Shown: in pieces, positions 1-4,557 of the stretch | Layout: the number at the start of each line of letters is the position of its first letter | Numbering within the stretch: position 1 is the stretch's first letter | From: Myxococcales bacterium | GTDB taxonomy: Bacteria > Myxococcota_C > UBA6777 | NCBI GenBank assembly: GCA_027005175.1 | Contig: JALTMC010000376.1 | Span: forward strand, 1 to 5,157 | Length of the DNA: 5,157 nt | Reading direction: 5' to 3' | Notes under the pieces: generated by a model | Told to the model about the DNA's origin: nothing | Seen by the model: only the letters and a program-made list of their open reading frames with translations | Databases searched by the model: none | Position numbers and translations under genes: made by a program

Positions 1-2448
1 CGATCGCCCCACATCCAGCCCTTGCCCAGCAATAGAAGTCGCCCAAAGCAGCTGCCCCTTGGGGGAGTATTTGGCCACAAACATATCGACTTCACAAACA
101 ACAAGAGGCTTGCCTTTGCAACGCATTTTCACGTCCGAGCCCAAGGTGGAGGAGGCATCGAACCGTGACTCTCCCCGGACAAAGCCCGTTACATAGATCT
201 GACCCGATCCATCCACAGCGACACTGAGGGCCTTGTCATTTCCAGCCCCACCAGCACCCACAGCCCATACACAGGTGCCGTCGTTTCTAAATTTTGCGAC
301 TAAGATATCACGACCACCGTGAGAAATAGGCTGTTTTCCAGGACACTCTCGAAATGTTCCTTGAAAGGACCCCACTACAATATAATGGCTTTGAGCCGAA
401 GACCGATCCACAGCGATAGCAGCGTAGGGTGCGTCACTTCCATCATTTGAGATCAACGAAGTGCTCCGCAACGTTCGAGCCCAACCACAGGGCTGATCGG
501 CGTTGCGCCCTGTCTTTGTTTGGACACAAAAAGAAGCCGAATCAAGAGGTGGTTTCTCGGGTGGTTTCTCGGGGATATCCGGTTGATGTGGTTCACTTGG
601 GCCACCGTCAGCCCGATCGATGGGAGGCTCTGTGCTTCCATCGCCCACCTTTTCGAAAGCCTGATCGGTGGGAGACTCTGGCTTCCTCTCAGAGCCACCT
701 GTGGCAGAACTCAATGAGTACGAAGGCCCTGGAGTGAACCAGGCTGAAGTATGTTGAGCAGAGAAAAGCCGTGAAGGCCCAATATCGAGCGTCGCACCCC
801 CCAACAACATGACTTGACCCGTCTCCATTAATGTTGCTGAGTGCATACCATACACAGGTGCTGTGTAGGGTTCCTCTAGCACCTGGACTTGAAGTTGTTC
901 ACAGAGATGTTTTTTGGGGTCATCACGCCAGACCAGAAGAAAGGAGGGAGCGGGCTTTTTATGTTTGGTGAGACCTCCTGCTACCAGGATTTGAACCTCC
1001 TTGTTGGCACTTTCTCGCAACACAGTCATGGAGTGGAATATGCGATAAAATAGATCGTCCTGGGTTCGGAGACATGTAGCTACCGACGTCCAAGAGTCAC
1101 CACTTCGTTGAAGAAACTCCAGCGATCCTTGGATCTGTGTTGAGGCTCCATAGGTGCCAGAAAATCCACCCAAAGAGAGAATCAGTTTGGAGTGAAGAGC
1201 CACACTTGCATGCCCCGCTCGGGGTGTCCCTAAGATGGCAGGGATCGTGTCTGTAGGACCCACTCTTTCAAGCTTCCCCTCTGTTGTTACTTTAAAGTGA
1301 AATCCGGCCTGAGAAGCACGCATCGTATTGTCTCGCTGATGAAAAGCTCCCCCAAGCATAAGCACTCGCGAGACATCGCTGGCATCACGTTTGGGGACCT
1401 CAACAACAGAGTGAAATAGGACTTGAAGACCCTCTGTGGAAGAAGCAGTTCCTGGAGACAACGTTGTGAGGCCACCCAAAGCTACAAATTGTTTGCGATC
1501 GGTGTTGCCAATGGGTAGTCGTACAATTTTCTGAAAGGCTCGTGTTGAAGGGAGCTTGCCCTGTCCCAGTTCCCCCGCCTTGCTCTCTCGCAAGCTCCAC
1601 GTTTGGGTGTCTTTGTTGAACTCAATCACATGTACACGTTTTGCCATCTGTACGCCACCCCCCTCTCTGGGCTCGATCCCCCCGCTAAGGAACAATCGAT
1701 TGTCTCGCCACACCGCAGCATAAAAGGCTCGGGAGACTCCGAGTTCAGTCAACTCAATATGTCCAGTTGACGGCTGATACACAGCCATCGATGTGCTCCA
1801 AGATGCACCCCAGGTCGAGGGTTTCCCTGTTGGAGTGGAGAGGGAGCGCATGCCTCCTGCGATCAAATAGCGACCATCGGGAAGCTGTGTCACTTGGTGA
1901 CCAAAACGCTGTGCCCATGCTTTGTCTTTAAGGGTGTCCGCCGTAGAACCCCCCCAAGGCATCAAAGAGCCAGGTGGAGCGAGAAAAACAGACACACCAC
2001 GCTTTCCTGAGAGAGGCTGCTGACAGACAACCTCAAGCGGGAATCGCCCCATTACAGTGGGAGAAGGTAGCTTTCCGTTCGCTCCAGCAGAAACATCTCT
2101 GTCAAAACCCAGGATTTCAACGTAAGGAGGTAATCCTTTGAGGGTTCCAGGAAGCAGACCGAGAGAAAGAGGAACAGGTGCCACAGGACAAGGTAGCAGA
2201 GGAAGCTCTGTGCTACCCCGACCGAGAACAGACCTCCAGTTGGCCTGCCGCTCATCTGACGCAGCACGCACAAAGAAAAACATCGTTTGCAACGCAGGAG
2301 GTTCCAAGACAGACTTTCCTGAGGGAGAGCTGTTTTTGGGCCAGTAGTACACACGCAACGAGAAGGTGGGTGCACTGCACGATGTTAGCCACCCTCCCAC
2401 AGCATATCCTACACACAGAAAAATAGCCCAAAACAACCGGCGTGTCAT
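1..2448 (-). CDS. Large kelch/SBBP beta-propeller lipoprotein, C-terminus missing
   Basis: The frame is open for all 816 codons from an ATG at 2448-2446 to the left edge, so the protein is truncated by the window. The N-terminus (MTRRLFWAIF..., then LTSC at residues 21-24) is a lipoprotein signal peptide: two arginines, a hydrophobic stretch and a lipobox with Cys24. Ser25 would favour outer-membrane sorting by the E. coli rule. Residues 25 to about 175 form a domain I do not recognise. Seven kelch-like strands with a Gly-Gly doublet follow at about residues 198, 256, 325, 366, 427, 491 and 550 (for example GRYLIAGG, KLILSLGG, GQVMLLGG), which fits one seven-bladed propeller. A Pro/Glu/Ser-rich linker covers about 575-640. 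From about 655 a different repeat begins, with DILVAKF at 714 and DMFVAKY at 788, and with IYVTGF, typical of SBBP-type propellers. Likely role is surface display or binding; the ligand is unknown. A Shine-Dalgarno-like AAGGA lies nine bases before the ATG. Confidence 0.92.
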   Translation of the reverse strand, partial: MTRRLFWAIFLCVGYAVGGWLTSCSAPTFSLRVYYWPKNSSPSGKSVLEPPALQTMFFFVRAASDERQANWRSVLGRGSTELPLLPCPVAPVPLSLGLLPGTLKGLPPYVEILGFDRDVSAGANGKLPSPTVMGRFPLEVVCQQPLSGKRGVSVFLAPPGSLMPWGGSTADTLKDKAWAQRFGHQVTQLPDGRYLIAGGMRSLSTPTGKPSTWGASWSTSMAVYQPSTGHIELTELGVSRAFYAAVWRDNRLFLSGGIEPREGGGVQMAKRVHVIEFNKDTQTWSLRESKAGELGQGKLPSTRAFQKIVRLPIGNTDRKQFVALGGLTTLSPGTASSTEGLQVLFHSVVEVPKRDASDVSRVLMLGGAFHQRDNTMRASQAGFHFKVTTEGKLERVGPTDTIPAILGTPRAGHASVALHSKLILSLGGFSGTYGASTQIQGSLEFLQRSGDSWTSVATCLRTQDDLFYRIFHSMTVLRESANKEVQILVAGGLTKHKKPAPSFLLVWRDDPKKHLCEQLQVQVLEEPYTAPVYGMHSATLMETGQVMLLGGATLDIGPSRLFSAQHTSAWFTPGPSYSLSSATGGSERKPESPTDQAFEKVGDGSTEPPIDRADGGPSEPHQPDIPEKPPEKPPLDSASFCVQTKTGRNADQPCGWARTLRSTSLISNDGSDAPYAAIAVDRSSAQSHYIVVGSFQGTFRECPGKQPISHGGRDILVAKFRNDGTCVWAVGAGGAGNDKALSVAVDGSGQIYVTGFVRGESRFDASSTLGSDVKMRCKGKPLVVCEVDMFVAKYSPKGQLLWATSIAGQGLDVGRS
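550..573 (-). repeat. 12-bp tandem repeat in linker
   Basis: TGGTTTCTCGGG occurs twice head to tail on the plus strand. On the coding strand it gives the peptide EKPPEKPP in the linker between the two propellers of the lipoprotein. The repeat length is a multiple of three, so copy-number change would preserve the frame. Confidence 0.85.
613..686 (-). repeat. Diverged 16-residue repeat in linker
   Basis: The stretches 613-639 and 661-686 are related: both read roughly C-(C/T)-GATCG-(A/G)-TGGGAG-(A/G)-CTCTG followed by GCTTCC, with one single-base indel. Their offset of 48 bases equals 16 codons. The peptides are of the type STEPPIDRA and KPESPTDQA. This suggests that the acidic, proline-rich linker grew by in-frame duplication and then diverged. 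Confidence 0.6.
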
Positions 2449-2457
2449 CGAACAGCA

Positions 2458-2462
2458 TCCTT
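2458..2462 (-). promoter_or_regulatory. Ribosome binding site of the lipoprotein gene
   Basis: On the minus strand AAGGA stands nine bases before the ATG at 2448. It supports this start, which also places the lipoprotein signal peptide correctly at the N-terminus. A GGGGAAG/CTTCCCC hairpin (2466-2491) ends three bases upstream of it. Confidence 0.65.
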
Positions 2463-2465
2463 GTG

Positions 2466-2491
2466 GGGGAAGAGAGGAAGAGCCCTTCCCC
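2466..2491 (-). promoter_or_regulatory. Hairpin abutting the lipoprotein gene ribosome binding site
   Basis: GGGGAAG (2466-2472) and CTTCCCC (2485-2491) are perfectly complementary, giving seven base pairs with a 12-base loop. A competing shorter stem GGAAG/CTTCC (2476-2480 and 2485-2489) shares the right arm. In the lipoprotein mRNA the hairpin would stand immediately before the Shine-Dalgarno sequence. There is no following T-run on either strand, so it is not an intrinsic terminator. A regulatory role is only an inference. Confidence 0.4.
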
Positions 2492-2594
2492 AAATTACAT
2501 ACAAACAGATGGGAGAGTTGTTGTTGACACACACACAAACCTTGTTTTGCAACAACACCAATCAACCTCCCACGAACCCTACATCCGAACCTAC

Positions 2595-2622
2595 AGTATA
2601 GGGCTTAATACAGAAATAACAA
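2595..2622 (-). promoter_or_regulatory. Candidate sigma70-type promoter of the lipoprotein gene
   Basis: On the minus strand TTGTTA (2622-2617; four of six matches to TTGACA) is followed after 16 bases by TATACT (2600-2595; five of six matches to TATAAT). A transcript from here would have a leader of about 140 bases before the ATG at 2448. This is the best match I found by eye on that strand. It is a prediction only, since the sigma factor preferences of this organism are unknown. Confidence 0.4.
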
Positions 2623-2687
2623 AAGATAGCTTGACCTTTTTCAAAAAAATGGTTAGATCGTTACGCTCTGGTGAAGAGTGTGTTATT

Positions 2688-2716
2688 TTCACCGCGTGAT
2701 ATGCATGGAATATATC
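2688..2716 (+). promoter_or_regulatory. Candidate promoter of rpmE
   Basis: TTCACC (2688-2693; four of six matches to the -35 consensus) and TATATC (2711-2716; four of six to the -10) are 17 bases apart and point to rpmE, giving a leader of about 115 bases. An alternative -10 is TATCAT (2725-2730; five of six), but it lacks a good -35 partner. TTGACC at 2631-2636 is a good -35 hexamer but has no good -10 at the right distance. All are predictions by eye. Confidence 0.35.
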
Positions 2717-2718
2717 AC
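2696..2718. promoter_or_regulatory. Operator-like inverted repeat GTGATAT-N9-ATATCAC
   Basis: GTGATAT (2696-2702) and ATATCAC (2712-2718) are perfect inverted repeats of seven bases separated by nine. The element fills most of the spacer and the -10 of the candidate rpmE promoter, or would lie in the -35 region of the alternative -10 at 2725. That position suits a repressor. The L31 protein downstream is a zinc-binding type, so a Fur/Zur family regulator is a natural suspect, but the arrangement does not match the compact Zur boxes I know. The identity is unknown. Confidence 0.45.
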
Positions 2719-2737
2719 AAAAATTATCATACAAACA

Positions 2738-2785
2738 GGCTCATCTGAGTTGGGATGGTCGTCCCTGGCTATCTCCCTTTGAGCC
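2738..2785 (+). promoter_or_regulatory. Possible alternative RNA stems in the rpmE leader
   Basis: GGCTCA (2738-2743) is perfectly complementary to TGAGCC (2780-2785) and would close a domain containing GGGA (2752-2755) with either of two TCCC partners (2762-2765 or 2774-2777). The same CTCA can instead pair with the adjacent TGAG (2746-2749). The stems are short, so this is a suggestion of a folded leader and not a recognised RNA family. Confidence 0.3.
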
Positions 2786-2795
2786 GACGCGACTC

Positions 2796-2817
2796 TCTAC
2801 TTCGAATTCGAAGTGGG
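2796..2817 (+). promoter_or_regulatory. 16-bp perfect palindrome / hairpin before the rpmE start
   Basis: ACTTCGAATTCGAAGT at 2799-2814 is a perfect 16-bp palindrome. As RNA it folds into a six-pair stem with an AAUU loop, extended outward by U-G, C-G and U-G pairs to about nine pairs (2796-2804 with 2809-2817). It ends nine bases before the AGAGGT ribosome binding site of rpmE, and the start codon is 24 bases beyond the palindrome. It could be a protein operator in DNA or a translational control hairpin in mRNA. Ribosomal protein leaders, including L31 leaders in other phyla, are known to act in the latter way. Confidence 0.55.
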
Positions 2818-2825
2818 CACAAAAT

Positions 2826-2831
2826 AGAGGT
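2826..2831 (+). promoter_or_regulatory. Ribosome binding site of rpmE
   Basis: AGAGGT ends seven bases before the ATG at 2839. It decides the start against the in-frame ATG at 2755, which would add 28 residues unlike anything in L31 and would run through the palindrome. Confidence 0.7.
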
Positions 2832-2838
2832 AGACATC

Positions 2839-3039
2839 ATGAAAGCTGACATTCATCCCAAGTACCAAGAGTGCAACATTCAATGTGCGTGTGGTGCAGA
2901 GTACCCCACACAATCCACCAAACCCAGCTATAAAATCGCAGTCTGTGCGGCGTGTCACCCGGCTTATACCGGCGACAACTCTCGCCTGAACCTGCAAGCT
3001 GGCCAAATTGAAAAGTTCAATCGTCGCTACAAGCGTTAG
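2839..3039 (+). CDS. rpmE: Large ribosomal subunit protein bL31 (zinc-binding, C+ type)
   Basis: This 66-residue protein starts MKADIHPKYQE, the standard L31 opening, and contains CACG (16-19) and CAACHPAYTG (36-45). The four zinc-ligand cysteines of the C+ form are present at 16, 18, 36 and 39. The C-terminal part (QIEKFNRRYKR) matches the usual basic tail. The length fits the family (E. coli L31 has 70). L31 sits at the central protuberance of the 50S subunit and helps bridge it to the 30S. There is an extra cysteine at position 12, four residues before the first ligand. The gene is the first of a rpmE-prfA-prmC series. The upstream inverted repeat and the palindrome next to its ribosome binding site suggest regulated expression, perhaps by zinc or by L31 itself, which is inference. 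Stop codon is TAG. Confidence 0.97.
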   Translation: MKADIHPKYQECNIQCACGAEYPTQSTKPSYKIAVCAACHPAYTGDNSRLNLQAGQIEKFNRRYKR

Positions 3040-3060
3040 CGGTCCTCCACCTCCCCTCTC

Positions 3061-3082
3061 AAGCTGCTCTGTAGAGAAGCTT
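3061..3082 (+). other. Hairpin downstream of rpmE
   Basis: AAGCT (3061-3065) pairs with AGCTT (3078-3082), followed inward by one G/A mismatch and CTC/GAG pairs with a four-base loop. It lies 22 bases after the rpmE stop codon. The following bases (TGGACC) lack a T-tract, so a classical intrinsic terminator is unlikely. It could protect the 3' end of an rpmE mRNA or attenuate transcription. Confidence 0.4.
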
Positions 3083-3113
3083 TGGACCACTCCTGTCTCA
3101 GGCGTCGGTCCTT

Positions 3114-3213
3114 GTCGATTCCAACTCCTCTCTTGTTGTTCGATAAGCAAACCATTGGTCTTGTTTGTGGCACGTCACAACTCCATCATGCAAAGATAGG
3201 CGTTGGAATCAAC
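3114..3213. repeat. Long imperfect inverted repeat (21-base arms)
   Basis: The arms 3114-3134 and 3193-3213 are complementary at 18 of 21 positions, with a perfect nine-base core GATTCCAAC (3117-3125) / GTTGGAATC (3202-3210) and three single mismatches. The 58-base interior can form TTGTG/CACAA (3165-3169 and 3176-3180) or, exclusively of it, CAAAC/GTTTG (3148-3152 and 3163-3167). This could be a structured mRNA element between rpmE and prfA or the terminal repeats of a tiny non-autonomous element. I saw no clear target-site duplication at its ends and no transposase. Confidence 0.55.
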
Positions 3214-3309
3214 TGTGTTTCTGTCCCAATCCATCATTCCATTTTATCCAGAACGAGTCTGTATGAAGCGTTACCGTTGAACTGTCTGCTTGATGATTCG
3301 TCTTTGGGA

Positions 3310-3325
3310 GCAAGCTTTGGCTTGC
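3310..3325 (+). promoter_or_regulatory. Hairpin just upstream of the prfA ribosome binding site
   Basis: GCAAGC (3310-3315) and GCTTGC (3320-3325) form a perfect six-pair stem with a TTTG loop. The AAGGTGAG ribosome binding site begins nine bases later. The stem does not include the site, so it may keep the site open or act as a processing signal. It may also be incidental. Confidence 0.35.
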
Positions 3326-3334
3326 ATCAGAAAC

Positions 3335-3342
3335 AAGGTGAG
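3335..3342 (+). promoter_or_regulatory. Ribosome binding site of prfA
   Basis: AAGGTGAG, a strong Shine-Dalgarno match, lies four bases before the ATG at 3347. It decides this start against the in-frame ATG at 3290, whose 19 extra residues do not belong to RF1 and whose coding sequence would run through the hairpin at 3310-3325. Confidence 0.8.
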
Positions 3343-3346
3343 AACT

Positions 3347-4435
3347 ATGCAACCATTTATTTTAGAGAAGTTAGAGGGTCTGGAAGTTCAGTTCGAAGGT
3401 CTTGAAGCTCGACTGGCTGACCCTAGCGTCTACGCCAATCAAAAGTTGTTTCAACAGATCAACCGCGAGCACGCGGACCTTCGTGACATTGTAGACAACT
3501 TCCGAAAATACAAAGAGATCAGTCACTCTTTCAAAGAGAACACAGAGATGTTTCAGGAAGAGACGGACGAAGAGATGAGGAGCTTGTTGCGCGAAGAGAT
3601 CACGGAGCAAGAAGGCCAAATGGAGCAGTTGGAACAAAGCCTCCAGATCCTCCTTCTCCCGAAAGATCCCAACGACGAACGCAACATTTTACTTGAGATA
3701 CGTGCAGGTACAGGAGGCGATGAAGCCGCTCTCTTTGCTGCGGACTTGCTAAGGATGTACCGCCGATTTGCAGAGCGCCAAGGCTGGCAGTGTGACATCA
3801 TCTCTGTCAACGAAACAGGCCTGGGTGGGATCAAAGAAGTGATTGTCCAGATCGATGGTAAGCGTGTGTACTCTCACTTAAAGTATGAGAGTGGAGTCCA
3901 TCGTGTTCAGCGAGTACCCAGTACAGAAACCCAGGGTCGGATACACACCTCTGCTGTGACTGTAGCGGTTATGCCAGAAGCCGACGATGTGGATGTTGCG
4001 ATTGGTCCCAAAGACCTGAAGATCGATGTATTCCGAGCCAGTGGCCCTGGTGGGCAGAGCGTCAACACAACAGACTCTGCTGTTCGCATCACACACCTTC
4101 CCTCTGGTCTGGTTGTGATCTGTCAGGATGAGAAGTCGCAGCATAAGAACAAAGCCAAAGCTCTCAAGGTGCTTCGCTCACGTCTGTTCGAACAAGAACA
4201 GGCCAAGCAACACGCCCAAGAAGCAGAGATGCGTCGCTCTCAGATAGGCAGCGGTGACAGGTCGGAAAAGATTCGAACCTACAATTACCCACAAAGTCGC
4301 GTCTCAGACCATCGGATCAACCTCACCCTCTACTCTCTCGACTCCATCCTTGACGGTGATCTCAACCCCGTTCTTGATCCACTGCTCGCCGCCATGCAAA
4401 CCGAAGCCCTGCAACAAGTGGCACATCAAGATTAA
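3347..4435 (+). CDS. prfA: Peptide chain release factor 1 (RF1)
   Basis: The 362-residue product recognises UAA and UAG in the ribosomal A site and triggers hydrolysis of peptidyl-tRNA. The length matches the family (E. coli RF1 has 360). The N-terminal hundred residues are charged and helical. The conserved core starts at about 119-127 (RAGTGGDEA). The tripeptide anticodon is Pro191-Ser192-Thr193, the PxT signature of RF1, whereas RF2 has SPF there. E. coli has PAT, so Ser in the middle is a small variation. The catalytic GGQ is at 235-237 within [16 protein letters not shown], followed by [14 protein letters not shown]. The C-terminal domain has the usual [18 protein letters not shown] stretch. 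Gln237 is the expected substrate of PrmC, encoded just downstream. RF2-specific features, including the programmed frameshift, are absent. Stop codon is TAA. Confidence 0.99.
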   Translation: MQPFILEKLEGLEVQFEGLEARLADPSVYANQKLFQQINREHADLRDIVDNFRKYKEISHSFKENTEMFQEETDEEMRSLLREEITEQEGQMEQLEQSLQILLLPKDPNDERNILLEIRAGTGGDEAALFAADLLRMYRRFAERQGWQCDIISVNETGLGGIKEVIVQIDGKRVYSHLKYESGVHRVQRVPSTETQGRIHTSAVTVAVMPEADDVDVAIGPKDLKIDVFRASGPGGQSVNTTDSAVRITHLPSGLVVICQDEKSQHKNKAKALKVLRSRLFEQEQAKQHAQEAEMRRSQIGSGDRSEKIRTYNYPQSRVSDHRINLTLYSLDSILDGDLNPVLDPLLAAMQTEALQQVAHQD

Positions 4436-4437
4436 GT

Positions 4438-4463
4438 CGAGAGCGTCGCCCGGTCGAAAGTCG
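4438..4463 (+). repeat. 26-bp direct repeat, copy 1
   Basis: The first 18 bases, CGAGAGCGTCGCCCGGTC, are identical to copy 2 (4515-4532), and the next eight (GAAAGTCG against AAAAATCG) differ at two, so 24 of 26 match. The two starts are 77 bases apart. GTCG recurs three times within this copy (4445, 4453 and 4460). The flanks of the copies do not resemble each other, which argues against one simple 77-bp tandem duplication. Confidence 0.85.
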
Positions 4464-4473
4464 CAGTTCGGAT

Positions 4474-4510
4474 GTTCCTCTAGGAACTGTATTGCCCCCT
4501 GTGCTCCTAG
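4474..4510 (+). other. Inverted repeats between the direct repeats
   Basis: GTTCC-TCTA-GGAAC (4474-4487, with one further pair if the loop closes to CT) is a compact stem. Its right half can instead pair elsewhere: GAACTG (4484-4489) with CAGTTC (4464-4469), or CTAGGA (4480-4485) with TCCTAG (4505-4510). These are mutually exclusive stems. No T-run follows the first stem. Function is unknown. Confidence 0.4.
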
Positions 4511-4514
4511 AAAC

Positions 4515-4540
4515 CGAGAGCGTCGCCCGGTCAAAAATCG
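4515..4540 (+). repeat. 26-bp direct repeat, copy 2
   Basis: This copy matches 4438-4463 at 24 of 26 positions and ends exactly where the AAAGAGG ribosome binding site of prmC (4541-4547) begins. A T7 run (4548-4554) separates that site from the ATG. Confidence 0.85.
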
Positions 4541-4557
4541 AAAGAGGTTTTTTTCTA

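Larger units (their letters stand above)
2449..2838. other. Divergent intergenic region, lipoprotein gene / rpmE
   Basis: These 390 bases separate two divergently transcribed genes. The short open frames inside it have no recognisable protein features, and I regard them as chance. The half near the lipoprotein gene has a GGGGAAG/CTTCCCC inverted repeat (2466-2472 and 2485-2491), a run of alternating AC near 2527-2537, and GTTGTTG/CAACAAC arms (2520-2526 and 2550-2556) inside weaker GGGAG/CTCCC arms (2511-2515 and 2567-2571). The middle (about 2595-2720) is AT-rich and carries the candidate promoters. The half near rpmE is a leader with possible RNA structure. No tRNA or intrinsic terminator was seen. 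Confidence 0.8.
3040..3346 (+). other. Structured spacer between rpmE and prfA, no gene seen
   Basis: The open frames crossing these 307 bases have no recognisable protein features. The region instead holds three inverted repeats: a small hairpin soon after rpmE (3061-3082), a long imperfect one (3114-3213), and a small one just before the prfA ribosome binding site (3310-3325). None is followed by a T-run, so I see no intrinsic terminator, and I found no convincing promoter. Read-through from rpmE into prfA is therefore plausible, although the gap is long for an operon. Confidence 0.7.
4436..4557 (+). other. Spacer between prfA and prmC with repeats
   Basis: These 122 bases hold a 26-base direct repeat starting two bases after the prfA stop codon and a second copy ending just before the prmC ribosome binding site. 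Small inverted repeats lie between them. No protein is supported. The spacer is longer than usual for two genes that are commonly close together. Confidence 0.75.

Noticed and set aside
429-737. 102-codon plus-strand frame opposite the lipoprotein gene
   Set aside because: It lies antisense to the repeat-containing linker of a long, recognisable coding frame. Its own repetitive residues are explained by the DNA repeats of that linker, and it shows no protein features.
2052-2375. 107-codon minus-strand frame within the lipoprotein gene
   Set aside because: It overlaps the lipoprotein frame in another phase, and the lipoprotein frame has the signal peptide and domain evidence.
2517-2557. Short triplet and AC repeats as a CRISPR or iteron array
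   Set aside because: The units are only two to three bases long, and there is no regular spacer structure. It is simple-sequence DNA with one possible stem.
2442-2699. 85-codon plus-strand frame in the divergent intergenic region
   Set aside because: It spans the lipoprotein start region and both candidate promoters, and it has no ribosome binding site or recognisable protein feature.
2755-2838. N-terminal extension of rpmE from an upstream in-frame ATG
   Set aside because: The added 28 residues do not resemble L31, no good ribosome binding site precedes 2755, and MKADIHPKY is the standard start with AGAGGT seven bases before it.
3290-3346. N-terminal extension of prfA by 19 residues
   Set aside because: The residues before [10 protein letters not shown] are not part of RF1, and AAGGTGAG is correctly placed only for the ATG at 3347.
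4444-4480. tRNA-like T-loop around AGTTCGGAT
   Set aside because: No acceptor, anticodon or D-arm could be placed around it.
4541-4557. T-run after the second direct repeat as an intrinsic terminator
   Set aside because: The T7 run has no stable GC-rich stem directly before it and lies between the ribosome binding site and the start codon of prmC.
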